64,000 nucleotides of DNA from Rhizobiales bacterium 2SD (GTDB lineage Bacteria; Pseudomonadota; Alphaproteobacteria; Rhizobiales; Beijerinckiaceae): positions 248,001-312,000 of the forward strand of contig SCMY01000001.1 in assembly GCA_005502805.1 (NCBI GenBank), written 5' to 3'. Position numbers and translations under genes: made by a program. This document shows positions 47,729-56,733 of this stretch, in pieces. The stretch's first letter is position 1, and each line of letters starts with the position of its first letter. The notes beneath the pieces were generated by a model. The model was not told the DNA's origin. It saw only the letters and a program-made list of their open reading frames with translations, and did not search any database.

Positions 47729-47749
47729 CCAATATCCATTGGCGCCAAT
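47729..47749. promoter_or_regulatory. LysR operator region with overlapping CCAAT/ATTGG palindromes
   Basis: CCAAT (47729-47733) and ATTGG (47738-47742) form one inverted repeat. The same ATTGG continues into the perfect 12-bp palindrome ATTGGCGCCAAT (47738-47749). Three alternating half-sites in the divergent gap between the binding-protein and LysR genes fit a LysR tetramer that can bind in two registers. Confidence 0.6.
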
Positions 47750-47771
47750 TTGATAACGAAAGCTGATAGCT

Positions 47772-48677
47772 ATGCAGCATCGGCAGATCGAAGCCTTCGC
47801 CGCTGTCATGACCAGCGGCAGCGCCTCGCGCGCAGCCGATCTGCTGGGCGTGACCCAGCCGGCGATCAGCCGCTGCATCGCCGAGCTGGAACGTGAGCTC
47901 GGCTTTTCCCTGTTCGACCGGCTTCGGGGCCGCATGGTCCCGACCTTCGAGGGACGGATGTTCTTTCGCGAGGTGGACAGCCACTTCCTCGCAATGGCGA
48001 AACTGGAGGCCGCCGCCGCCCGCATTCGCGATTTCGGCGCCGGCGAACTCAAGATCGCGAGCCTGCATTCACTCGGTGCCCGGCTGGTGCCCAAGGCCCT
48101 GGCCTTGTTTCAAAGGGAGTCGCCAAGGATCAACGTGACCTTGCAGGTGCAATCATCCAGTCAGGTCAGGGACTTGGTAGCATCCGGGCAATTCGACGTC
48201 GGGCTATGCTCGGAGGAAGTCGACCTCGCCGGCATCGAGCACCAGCATTTCTCCGACTACCGGATGGTCGCGGTCGTTCCACGCGACCATCCTCTCGCGG
48301 CGCGGGCGGTGATCCGGCCGGAGGACCTACATGATCAGCCTTTCCTGCAGCTCGATTTCGACGAACGCCTGTCGCGTGGCCTTCATGATGCCTTCGCAGC
48401 CGTGCAGGCGAAGCCTCGCGTCGTCGTCGATGTCGAATATTCCGCCACCGTATGCGCGTTGGCCGCGGAAGGAGCAGGGATCGGCCTGGTCAATCCCGCC
48501 GCGATCACCGGGCTCGACCGGTCAGGGTTCAAGGTGTTGCGCTTCGAGCCGGCCTTGCATTTCCGCAAGCATCTCGTCTTTCCGCCAGGGCGCCCGCGGC
48601 CGCAGCTCGTCCGCGACTTCCTCGGCGTGTTGGCGCAGGTGAGGAACCGCTTTGCACTCCAACTCGACAACGCATGA
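47772..48677 (+). CDS. LysR-family transcriptional regulator
   Basis: A 301-aa LysR regulator. It starts QHRQIEAFAAVMTSGSASRAA and has the helix-turn-helix LLGVTQPAISRCIAELERELG (about 24-44), a linker and a substrate-binding domain with GELKIASLHSLGARLVPKAL. It is divergent from the amino-acid binding-protein/PLP-enzyme operon, the usual arrangement for a LysR activator sensing the substrate. The region 48678-48857 after it shows no gene. Confidence 0.93.
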   Translation: MQHRQIEAFAAVMTSGSASRAADLLGVTQPAISRCIAELERELGFSLFDRLRGRMVPTFEGRMFFREVDSHFLAMAKLEAAAARIRDFGAGELKIASLHSLGARLVPKALALFQRESPRINVTLQVQSSSQVRDLVASGQFDVGLCSEEVDLAGIEHQHFSDYRMVAVVPRDHPLAARAVIRPEDLHDQPFLQLDFDERLSRGLHDAFAAVQAKPRVVVDVEYSATVCALAAEGAGIGLVNPAAITGLDRSGFKVLRFEPALHFRKHLVFPPGRPRPQLVRDFLGVLAQVRNRFALQLDNA

Positions 48678-48857
48678 CAAACGCCGCAAGCTGACCTCGC
48701 CGGCATGCGGCAAGGTGCCTAGTTTTCACACTTGGCTCACGGCACGCTCCAGGGCCGCCGCCTCTCCACAGCCGTTCGTTGCGCCAGCACCGGGTTGCCG
48801 AGATTGATCGCGGCCCGCAGCCGCCCGTTCTTCTTCAGGGCAATGCTCATCCGTGTC

Positions 48858-49760
48858 TCATGGAATTCTGATGCCGCCCATGCTCGGCGCCTTTTCCAGG
48901 GCGGCATCGGTCAAGTGCGCCTCCAGCCTGTCGGCGCCGCCTGCCTTGTCGCCGGCCAACAAGGCTTCGATGATGCCGAGATGCTCCTGGCAGACGCGCC
49001 GGACACGATCCCGATCGAGGGGCCGGCCGTATTCCATCAGGCGTCGAAGCTGGTTGAGGCGCGCCAGTGTCTGCACGAAGAAGCGGTTGCCGGACATGGC
49101 AGCGATGCCTTCGTGGAAGGCGGCATTGATCTCGAAGAGCTCGACCTGGCTGAGATGGCGATAGCCCTGGTTCAGCACGAAGCTCTGCTGGTCGCGCAGC
49201 GCGCCCAGCCTGACGGGATCGGGCTGGAACTCGGGCGCGCGGATCGAGGCCGGCTCCATGATCTGCCTGAACCGGTAATTCTCCCGATAGGCCTCCAGGC
49301 TGTCGATCAGGGGCTGGAAGGCCCATCCCCGGCCCGGCCGACGCTCGATCCAGCCCTCCCCCGCGATCCGCGCCAGGATGTGCCGCAGCCGCGCCCGCGA
49401 CAGGTGATAGCGGCGGATCAGCTCGTTTTCGCTGACGACGTCGGGCAAGGCCTGCCCCAACCGATCCATTGCGATGGCGAGATAGGTCTCGGACTCGTCC
49501 TCCGTCGTCTCGCCATCGGCCGGCGGCTCGGACGAGGCGGGAGTGTCCTTCAGGAAGAAGCCCTTGTTGGGCCGGCGCTCGAGGACGCCGGCCTCGGCCA
49601 GATGCGCCATCGCGGCACGGATCGGCGTGCGCGAGGCGCCAAGCAGCGGCTGCAGGGAATCCTCTGTCAGATGATGGCCGCTCTGCCAGCCCGACGAACG
49701 CGCATGCGATAGAATCTGGCTCGCCAGCTTGAGCTGCAGCGCGGTCGGGGCATTCGTCAT
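48858..49760 (-). CDS. GntR regulator with two winged-helix domains plus FCD
   Basis: A 300-aa FCD-type regulator. It has two consecutive GntR-like winged helices: one ending ASRTPIRAAMAHLAEAGVLERRPNKGFFL (about 40-70), and a second ending LSRARLRHILARIAGEGWIERRPGRGWAF (about 120-148). The FCD ligand domain follows (FRQIMEPASIRAPEF, AAFHEGIAAMSGN). Ordinary FCD regulators have one winged helix and are about 230 aa, so this is an internal duplication. ATG 49760 is used; a TTG two codons upstream is possible. It lies downstream of the PrpF/aconitase genes and probably controls them and the divergent tctCBA genes. Confidence 0.9.
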   Translation of the reverse strand: MTNAPTALQLKLASQILSHARSSGWQSGHHLTEDSLQPLLGASRTPIRAAMAHLAEAGVLERRPNKGFFLKDTPASSEPPADGETTEDESETYLAIAMDRLGQALPDVVSENELIRRYHLSRARLRHILARIAGEGWIERRPGRGWAFQPLIDSLEAYRENYRFRQIMEPASIRAPEFQPDPVRLGALRDQQSFVLNQGYRHLSQVELFEINAAFHEGIAAMSGNRFFVQTLARLNQLRRLMEYGRPLDRDRVRRVCQEHLGIIEALLAGDKAGGADRLEAHLTDAALEKAPSMGGIRIP

Positions 49761-49766
49761 CGGCAA

Positions 49767-50912
49767 CTATCCGCTGGAGGCCGGGATGGCGACCTCTCCC
49801 TGCATCAGCCGTCGTGCCGTGCGGAACAAGACTGCGCTGTCGGCTGTCCACATTCCATCCCTTTGGCGGACGACCGCCCCCACCGAGATGAGGCCGGACG
49901 GGTTGGCGACACGGATCTCGCCGGCGGCGCTGGCCGGGCGCGAGAGGCGGTTCGGGATGGTGCCGGCGATCTGCGTGGCCACGCCGAGATTGAGGCCGCC
50001 GGTGCCGGGAATGGCCTTGTGGGCGCGCTGCATCGAGATCATGCGCGTGCCGATGTCGTACCGATCGGGCGCAATCGTCTCCTCGTCCAGTGCCTTGAAC
50101 GTCACGGGTGCGGCGACCATCGCGATGCGGGGTGTCTGAAGGCCGACCGCGTCCAGGGTCGCTCCGAGACCGAGCAGGACACCAATCCGGCGGCGCAGGG
50201 CCTCCAGCTTGTCCATGACGCCGGGTCTGGCCTCGATCTCGTCCGGCGATTCCGCTCCCGTCAGGCCGAAGGCGGTGGCGGCGACATAGACGATGAGCGA
50301 GGTGGCATCGACGATCGAGACCTCGAAGCGGCCGTCCTTGCCGAGGTCGATCGTGTCGACGGCATTGCCGGTAGGCAGCAGCTTGCCGGTGACGGCGCCG
50401 TCGGGCTCGAGGAAGTCGAGCCGGATGCGCGAGCCGGGTGTCGCGACGCCGGCGATGACGTAGTCGCCTAGCGTCTGCGCCTTGCCGTTCTTCACCTGGA
50501 AGCGCGAATGGATCAGCTTCCGGGTGTTGGTCTGGTGGATGCGGACCAGCACCTCGCCGTCCTTCGCGGCGACGAGGCCCTCGTCCACGGCGAAATGACC
50601 GACTGCCGAGGAGAGATTACCGCAATTGTTGCTCCAGTCGGCGACAGGCTGGTCGACCGCGATCTGGATGAAGGTGTAGTCGACATCGGCCTCGGGATGG
50701 GTCGGCGGCCCGATGATGACCGCCTTGGACAGCGACGAGATGCCGCCGCCCATGCCGTCGAGCTGGCGGCCATAGGGGTCGGGGCTGCCCAGGGCCGCGA
50801 CGAGCATGCGGCTCACCCTGTCGCGGTCCTGTGGAAGGGCCTTCGCATTGAAGAAGACACCCTTGCTCGTGCCCCCGCGATAGAAGACGGCCGGAATGAA
50901 GTGCTGGCTCAT
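49767..50912 (-). CDS. prpF: PrpF-family cis-trans/double-bond isomerase
   Basis: A 381-aa PrpF-family protein (2-methylaconitate isomerase, 3-methylitaconate isomerase, 4-oxalomesaconate tautomerase). RGGTSKG (12-18), DGMGGGISSLSKA (52-64) and Cys97 in NNCGNLSSAVG, plus AHKAIPGTGGLNLG near the end, are the family signatures. It moves or flips the double bond of a tricarboxylate-like substrate. Its start overlaps the aconitase stop (ATGA), a pairing known for acnD-prpF in the methylcitrate cycle, but the aconitase here is AcnA-like. Confidence 0.92.
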   Translation of the reverse strand: MSQHFIPAVFYRGGTSKGVFFNAKALPQDRDRVSRMLVAALGSPDPYGRQLDGMGGGISSLSKAVIIGPPTHPEADVDYTFIQIAVDQPVADWSNNCGNLSSAVGHFAVDEGLVAAKDGEVLVRIHQTNTRKLIHSRFQVKNGKAQTLGDYVIAGVATPGSRIRLDFLEPDGAVTGKLLPTGNAVDTIDLGKDGRFEVSIVDATSLIVYVAATAFGLTGAESPDEIEARPGVMDKLEALRRRIGVLLGLGATLDAVGLQTPRIAMVAAPVTFKALDEETIAPDRYDIGTRMISMQRAHKAIPGTGGLNLGVATQIAGTIPNRLSRPASAAGEIRVANPSGLISVGAVVRQRDGMWTADSAVLFRTARRLMQGEVAIPASSG

Positions 50913-53581
50913 GCTGTCCTCGCGATCGGTGCGCCGGCGCCCATGTATTCCCGCCAGACGAAGGGCAGAATGCCGCCATGGCGCCAGTAGGCGATGTCCT
51001 CGGGGGTATCGAGGCGGATGATCAGGGGGATGTCGAGGGTTTCGCCGCTGACGCGGGTCACCCGACAGGTCACGCCGTCGCGTACGGCAAAATCCCGGTC
51101 GAGGCCGGGGATGTCATAGGTTTCGGTGCCGTCGAGATCGAGCGATTCGACGAGTGCCCCATCCGCGAATTGCAGCGGCAGTACGCCCATGCCGACCAGG
51201 TTGGTACGATGGATGCGCTCGAACCCCTGCGCGATTACCGCCTTGACGCCGAGCAGCGCGACACCCTTCGCCGCCCAGTCGCGCGAGGAGCCGCAGCCAT
51301 AGTTCTGGCCGGCGATCACGACGAGCGGCGTGCCGCGCTCCATATAGGCCTGCGCGGCCTCGAAGATGCGCATCTGTTCGCCTTCAGGCATCACCCTGGT
51401 AAAGCCGCCCTCGATGCCGGGGACGATGCGGTTGCGCAGGCGGATATTCGCGAAAGTGGCGCGGACGGCGACCTCGTGATTGGCGCGGCGGGTGGTGTAG
51501 TTATTGAAGTCGGCCTTCTTCACCCCATAGGACAGGAGCAGATCGGCCGAAGGCGTGCCGAGGCTGATCGCGCCTGACGGCGAGATGTCGTCGGTGGTGA
51601 TCGAATCACCGAGGATGACCAGCGGCCGGGCGCCGCGGATGTCGAACGATCGGGAAGGCTCCGCCGAAAGACCCTCGAAATAGGGCGGTTGGCGGACATA
51701 GGTGCTGCCGGGTTGCCAGTTGAAAAGGGCGGAGGGCTTGGTCGCGAGCTGCGCCCAGGGTTCGCCGCCATCGAAGAGATCGGCGTATTTCTCGGCGAAG
51801 ACCTCGGGCGTGTAGGCGGTCGCGACCAGCGCATCGATCTCGGCGGAGGACGGCCAGATATCGGCGAGGAAGACGGGCTTGCCCTCCGCCGATGTGCCGA
51901 TCGGCTCGCGGGTGATGTCCACCGTCATCGAACCCGCGATGGCATAAGCGACGACCAGCGCCGGCGAGGCGAGATAGGCCGCCCGGACATTGGGATGGAT
52001 GCGCCCCTGGAAGTTGCGGTTGCCCGAGAGCACCGCGGTCGCAACGACGCCGTTGCTTTCGATGGCATCGGCGATCGGCTGCGGGAGCGGGCCCGAACCG
52101 CCATTGCAGGTCGTGCAGCCGAAGCCGACGACCTGGAAGCCGAGCGCGTCGAGATCGCGCTGCAGGCCGCAGCGTTCCAGGATTTCGGCCACGACATGGC
52201 TGCCGGGCGCAAGCGAGGTCTTCACCCAGGGCTTGGACGTCAAGCCAAGGCGCGCGGCATTGCGGGCGACCAGTCCGGCCGCGATCATCCCGACCGGATT
52301 CGACGTGTTGGTGCAGCTGGTGATCGCCGCGATCGCGAGATCGCCATCCCTGATCGCGAAATCGGTTCCGGCGACCGGATGGCTCAGCGTTGCGGGATCC
52401 CGGCCGGCAAGCGCCCGGCTATGTGTCACGAAGGCCGTTGCGGCGTCAGCGAGGTCGAAGCGATCCTCGGGGTTCTTCGGCCCCGCCATGGACGGACGGA
52501 TATCGGCCAGGTCGATCTCGACCACGAGATCATAGACCGGTGCCGGCGTGGCTTCGTCGCGCCAGAGCTTCTGGGCACGGGCATAGGCCTCCACCAGGGC
52601 GATCTGTTCGGCCGGCCTCGCCGTCATCCGCAGATATTCGATCGAACGCTGGTCGATCGGGAAATAGACTGCCGTCGCCCCGTATTCCGGGGCCATGTTG
52701 GCGATGGTGCCGCGATCGGCGACGGAGAGCTGCGTCATCCCGGGGCCGAAGAACTCGACGAACTCGCCGACGACGCCGACCTTGCGCAGGCGCTCGGTGA
52801 TCGTCAGTACGAGATCGGTCGGCATCACGCCCTCGCGCAGCTTGCCCTTGACCTCGACGCCGATCACGCGCGGCAGCGCCATCGCGACGCCCTTGCCGAG
52901 CATCACGGCTTCCGCCTCGATCCCGCCGACGCCCCAGCCGAGGATGCCGAGGCCGTTGATCATCGGCGTATGGCTGTCCGTCCCGACGCAGGTGTCGGGC
53001 GATGCCACCTGCATTCCCTTCAGCTCCTCGGACCAGACCACCTGACCGATCTTCTCCAGATGGATCTGGTGCATGATGCCCTTGCCCGGCGGGACGACGC
53101 GCACGCGCTCGAAGCTCTCCGAGCACCAGCGCAGGAAGGCGAAACGCTCGGCATTGCGGCGATACTCCATCTCTAGGTTGAGACGGGGGGCATCGCGCGT
53201 GCCGAAGAAATCGACCTGAAGGGAATGGTCGATGACGATGTCGACCGGCACCGCTGGGTTGACGACGCCGGGGTCCCGGCCGGCCGCGGCGAGGGCATCT
53301 CGAAGCCCGGCCATGTCGACCAGCATCACCTTCGCCAGAATGTCCTGCCCGTAGATGCGGCTGGGCTTGAATGTCAGCGCCGCCCCGGTCTCGCGCTGCA
53401 GGACGGCTTGAACCTGCGCGTCGTTCTCCACCCCCTCGAAGAACTGCTGCCTCAGCAGGTTCTCGAGCACGACGCGCAGCGAGAACGGCAGCCGCTCGAT
53501 GCCGGGATAGCGAGCGATCGGCACATAGCGCACCCGCCCGGCTTCGGCCCCCAACGCGGCCAGGGTGGCTCTTTCCAACAT
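50909..53581 (-). CDS. acnA: Aconitate hydratase (AcnA family), paralog 2
   Basis: An 890-aa AcnA-type aconitase. CTNTSNP and CTTC supply the three cluster cysteines. GTDSHTPMINGLGILGWGVGG is AcnA-like rather than AcnD-like, and GSSRDWAAKG and ERIHRTNLVGMGVLPL complete the active site. One oddity is TTDDISPSG, where nearly all aconitases have TTDHISP. ATG 53581 follows AAGGAGA and gives the expected length. Coupled to prpF and facing a tricarboxylate transporter, it is probably pathway-specific. Confidence 0.9.
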   Translation of the reverse strand: MLERATLAALGAEAGRVRYVPIARYPGIERLPFSLRVVLENLLRQQFFEGVENDAQVQAVLQRETGAALTFKPSRIYGQDILAKVMLVDMAGLRDALAAAGRDPGVVNPAVPVDIVIDHSLQVDFFGTRDAPRLNLEMEYRRNAERFAFLRWCSESFERVRVVPPGKGIMHQIHLEKIGQVVWSEELKGMQVASPDTCVGTDSHTPMINGLGILGWGVGGIEAEAVMLGKGVAMALPRVIGVEVKGKLREGVMPTDLVLTITERLRKVGVVGEFVEFFGPGMTQLSVADRGTIANMAPEYGATAVYFPIDQRSIEYLRMTARPAEQIALVEAYARAQKLWRDEATPAPVYDLVVEIDLADIRPSMAGPKNPEDRFDLADAATAFVTHSRALAGRDPATLSHPVAGTDFAIRDGDLAIAAITSCTNTSNPVGMIAAGLVARNAARLGLTSKPWVKTSLAPGSHVVAEILERCGLQRDLDALGFQVVGFGCTTCNGGSGPLPQPIADAIESNGVVATAVLSGNRNFQGRIHPNVRAAYLASPALVVAYAIAGSMTVDITREPIGTSAEGKPVFLADIWPSSAEIDALVATAYTPEVFAEKYADLFDGGEPWAQLATKPSALFNWQPGSTYVRQPPYFEGLSAEPSRSFDIRGARPLVILGDSITTDDISPSGAISLGTPSADLLLSYGVKKADFNNYTTRRANHEVAVRATFANIRLRNRIVPGIEGGFTRVMPEGEQMRIFEAAQAYMERGTPLVVIAGQNYGCGSSRDWAAKGVALLGVKAVIAQGFERIHRTNLVGMGVLPLQFADGALVESLDLDGTETYDIPGLDRDFAVRDGVTCRVTRVSGETLDIPLIIRLDTPEDIAYWRHGGILPFVWREYMGAGAPIARTA

Positions 53582-53611
53582 GATGGCTCTCCTTGAACTG
53601 GCTTGATCATT

Positions 53612-53650
53612 ATATCTTGCATATCTAAAAAACAATAGCTACGGATATCC
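53612..53650. promoter_or_regulatory. AT-rich divergent promoter with repeated ATATCT/ATATCC
   Basis: The aconitase/tctC gap is strongly AT-rich compared with its surroundings. It holds ATATCT at 53612-53617 and 53621-53626 and the palindrome GGATATCC at 53643-53650. Such clustered short repeats in a divergent promoter are candidate binding sites for the double-winged-helix GntR protein of this cluster; the assignment is inference. Confidence 0.4.
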
Positions 53651-53691
53651 AAAATACAATCTTACACCATCCAGAAGGGAGGATGCTGAAC

Positions 53692-54639
53692 ATGCGCAAG
53701 ACGATGCTTTCGGTCGCGATAGCGGTCGGTTTTTCGGGAATGGCGCTGGCCGAGCCGGCCAAGGTGATGGTGCCGGCCGGCGCGGGCGGGGGCTACGACA
53801 CCACCACGCGGCTCGCCATGACGATGCTCGACAAGAGCGGCGAGTTCAAAGACGGGGCCGTCTTCACCAACAAGCCCGGCGCTGGCGGAACGCTCGGGCT
53901 CGGCGAGTTCATCCGCACCAGCAAGGGACAGGACAACGCCCTGATGGGCATGGGCGTGATCCTGCTGGGCGCCGTCATGGCGACGAAGGGCTCGCCGCAG
54001 ATCACCGAGACGGCGCCGGTCGCGCGCCTGACTTTCGAATATAACGGGCTCGCGGTGCCCGCGAATTCCCCGATCAGGACCGTCAAGGACCTGACCGAGG
54101 CCCTGAAGGCCAATCCCGGCGCCGTGGCGTTCGGCGGCGGCTCGGCCGGCGGCGTCGACCACATCATCGCCGGCATGATCGCCAAGAGCGCCGGCCTGCC
54201 GCTTCAGCGCCTGAACTACATTGCCTATGGCGGCGGCGCCGAAGCCGTCACGCAGCTCGCCGGCGGCAAGATCGCCGTCCTGGTCTCCGGCGCCTCCGAG
54301 CTCAAGGGCCTGGCTGATGCCGGGCGCGTGCGGATCATCGCGGTGACCTCGGACAAGCGCCTTCCCGGCATCGACGCCCCGACCTTGAAGGAAGATGGCG
54401 TCGACATTGCCATGGGCAACTGGCGCGGGATCGTCGGCGCGCCCGGCATGTCGGCGGCGGCCCGCAAGAGCTGGGTCGAGCGCTTCGCCAAAGCGACCGA
54501 GAACGCCGAATGGAAGGCCGAGCTCGACAAGTCCGGGCTCCAGAGCGCCTATCTCGGCGGGGACGATTTCGCGGCCTTCATCGCCAGCGAGAACGCGCGG
54601 ATCAGGCCGATCCTCGAGGAACTCGGGGTCGCCAAATGA
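53692..54639 (+). CDS. tctC: Tricarboxylate-binding periplasmic protein (TctC/Bug family)
   Basis: A 315-aa tripartite-tricarboxylate-transporter binding protein. The Sec signal is [20 protein letters not shown], with mature start [34 protein letters not shown] and [15 protein letters not shown] are the two ligand loops of Bug proteins. I use ATG 53692, 9 nt after AAGGGAGG (53675-53682); ATG 53683 touches that site. The stop overlaps tctB (ATGA). Confidence 0.92.
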   Translation: MRKTMLSVAIAVGFSGMALAEPAKVMVPAGAGGGYDTTTRLAMTMLDKSGEFKDGAVFTNKPGAGGTLGLGEFIRTSKGQDNALMGMGVILLGAVMATKGSPQITETAPVARLTFEYNGLAVPANSPIRTVKDLTEALKANPGAVAFGGGSAGGVDHIIAGMIAKSAGLPLQRLNYIAYGGGAEAVTQLAGGKIAVLVSGASELKGLADAGRVRIIAVTSDKRLPGIDAPTLKEDGVDIAMGNWRGIVGAPGMSAAARKSWVERFAKATENAEWKAELDKSGLQSAYLGGDDFAAFIASENARIRPILEELGVAK

Positions 54640-55139
54640 CCGCGGCAGCCAAGCCTTTCCCGGTGCGACGCCTGTCGCGCTGGAGTTTGCCGGTTGGCGT
54701 CCTGATCCTCGGAGCTATCCTGCTTCGCGAGGCCACGGACCTGCCGCTGACACAGGCCTATGCCGGGATCGGCCCGGGCTTCTTCGTCCTCGCGATCGGC
54801 CTCGTCCTCACGGCCCTGGGCCTCGCCCTCAGCTATCAGGTGATGAGGGGCGCCATCTTCGAGCCCGAGGAGACCGAGGGCGCCGATATCGGCCGGCCGA
54901 TGTCCTGGACCGGCTTCCTGACGGCGGCAGCCGGCGTCTTCCTGCCGATTGGCCTGATCGGCCATGCCGGTTTTCCGCTCGGCGGGGCCGTGGCCTACGC
55001 CTTCATCACCCGTGCCTACGGCTCCAGGAAGCCGCTCGCGGACGTCCTGATCGGCTTCGCCGTCGCCTCGATCACCTGGTTCGCCTTCACCAGGCTCGGC
55101 GTTCAGCTCGGGGGCTTCTTCCCGCCCGGAGGCTTCTGA
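54636..55139 (+). CDS. tctB: Tricarboxylate transporter small subunit TctB
   Basis: A 167-aa membrane protein with four hydrophobic segments ([62 protein letters not shown]), the layout of TctB. It overlaps tctC by 4 nt and tctA by 1 nt, so the three transporter genes are translated together. Confidence 0.9.
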   Translation: MTAAAKPFPVRRLSRWSLPVGVLILGAILLREATDLPLTQAYAGIGPGFFVLAIGLVLTALGLALSYQVMRGAIFEPEETEGADIGRPMSWTGFLTAAAGVFLPIGLIGHAGFPLGGAVAYAFITRAYGSRKPLADVLIGFAVASITWFAFTRLGVQLGGFFPPGGF

Positions 55140-56653
55140 TGGCCGTTCTCGACGCATTGATGCACGGTTTCGCGGTCGCGCTGCAGCCGATGAACCTGCT
55201 CTGGGCGCTGGTCGGCTGCGCGCTCGGAACCGCGATCGGCGTCCTGCCCGGGATCGGCCCGGCGCTCACCATCACCTTGCTCCTGCCCGTCACCGTGACG
55301 ATGTCGCCGACGGCGGCCTTCATCATCTTTGCCGGCGTGTTCTACGGCGCCATGTATGGCGGCTCGACCACTTCGATCCTGATCAACACACCCGGCGAAT
55401 CCGGCTCGATGATCACGGCGCTCGAAGGAAACAGGATGGCCAGGAACGGCCGCGGCGCAGCGGCGCTCGCGACAGCCGCCATCGGCTCCTTCGTCGCGGG
55501 AACGATCGGCACCATCCTGCTGACCGTGGCGGCCCCGACGATCTCGGAGATCGCCTTCGTCTTCGGCCCCGCCGAGTATTTCGCGCTCGCGGTCCTGGCC
55601 TTCACTTCCGTCTCGGTCGTGCTCGGCGCCTCGATCCTGCGCGGCCTCGTCTCGCTGTTCTTCGGCCTGGCGCTCGCCGTGATGGGAACCGATTACCAGG
55701 CCGGTTTGCCGCGCCTGACCTTCGGCGTGCCGGAATTGTCTGATGGCATCGGCATCACCGTCGTCCTTGTCGCCATGTTCGCGGTGGGCGAGATCCTCTT
55801 CGTCGCCAGCCGCCTCAGCCGGGAGCCGCAGAAGGTCATCGCGGTCAACGGGCCGATCGCGATGTCGCGCGAGGACTGGCAGAGATCGTGGAAGCCCTGG
55901 CTGCGCGGCGCGGCGCTCGGTTTCCCGATCGGGGTGATGCCGGCCGGCGGCTCGGAAATTCCTACTCTGCTGTCCTACACGCTCGAACGGCGCCTTTCGA
56001 AGAATCCCGAGGAGTTCGGCCACGGCGCAATCGAGGGGGTCGCCGGCCCGGAGGCCGCCAACAACGCGGCGGTCGCCGGCGTCATGGTGCCCCTGTTGAC
56101 ACTGGGTCTGCCGACCTCAGCGACCGCGGCCGTGATGCTGGCTGCCTTCCAGAACTATGGGCTCCAGCCCGGCCCGACGCTGTTCACCGGCAATCCGGAG
56201 TTGGTCTGGGGCGTGATCGCCTCGCTCTATATCGGCAACCTCATGCTGTTGGTCCTCAACCTGCCGATGGCGCGGGTCTGGGTGAAGCTGCTGGCGATCC
56301 CGAAGCCGCATCTCTATGCGGGGATCCTGATCTTCTCGTTGGTCGGCGTCTGGGGCCTGTCGCAATCCTGGGTGGAGTTGCTGGCGCTCGCGCTGCTGGG
56401 GCTCGTCGGCTACGGCTTCCGCTGCTGCTCCGTGCCGATCGCACCGGCTCTGATCGGCCTGATCCTCGGGCCGATGGCCGAGTTGCAGCTTCGTCGCGCG
56501 CTGGCAATTGGTCAGGGCGACCCGATGACGCTGGTTTCCTCTCCGATCGCAGCAGGCCTTCTGATCGTTGCGGCCCTGCTTCTGCTGATTCCGCTGCTCC
56601 GCTTCCTCCGGAGCCGGCGCAATGAAACCCCGTCGTTGACGGCTGCTCAATAA
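55139..56653 (+). CDS. tctA: Tricarboxylate transporter large subunit TctA
   Basis: A 504-aa polytopic protein of the TctA family with ten or more membrane segments. [40 protein letters not shown] and [35 protein letters not shown] are the conserved glycine-rich motifs. ATG 55139 shares one base with the tctB stop. Unusually, no ATPase is needed; transport is ion-gradient driven and depends on TctC. Confidence 0.93.
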   Translation: MAVLDALMHGFAVALQPMNLLWALVGCALGTAIGVLPGIGPALTITLLLPVTVTMSPTAAFIIFAGVFYGAMYGGSTTSILINTPGESGSMITALEGNRMARNGRGAAALATAAIGSFVAGTIGTILLTVAAPTISEIAFVFGPAEYFALAVLAFTSVSVVLGASILRGLVSLFFGLALAVMGTDYQAGLPRLTFGVPELSDGIGITVVLVAMFAVGEILFVASRLSREPQKVIAVNGPIAMSREDWQRSWKPWLRGAALGFPIGVMPAGGSEIPTLLSYTLERRLSKNPEEFGHGAIEGVAGPEAANNAAVAGVMVPLLTLGLPTSATAAVMLAAFQNYGLQPGPTLFTGNPELVWGVIASLYIGNLMLLVLNLPMARVWVKLLAIPKPHLYAGILIFSLVGVWGLSQSWVELLALALLGLVGYGFRCCSVPIAPALIGLILGPMAELQLRRALAIGQGDPMTLVSSPIAAGLLIVAALLLLIPLLRFLRSRRNETPSLTAAQ

Positions 56654-56733
56654 ATCCACCCGGCCTCGAGGTCGGCCAAGGAAGAGATTCGCTGCTCGCC
56701 TCAAATGAAGGCGAAACGGATGGGAGGGAAGCG

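Noticed and set aside
50909..53581. Naming the prpF-linked aconitase acnD (2-methylcitrate dehydratase)
   Set aside because: The segment GLGILGWGVGGIEAEAVML and the 890-aa length are AcnA-like; AcnD is shorter with a different segment, and no prpB or prpC lies nearby.
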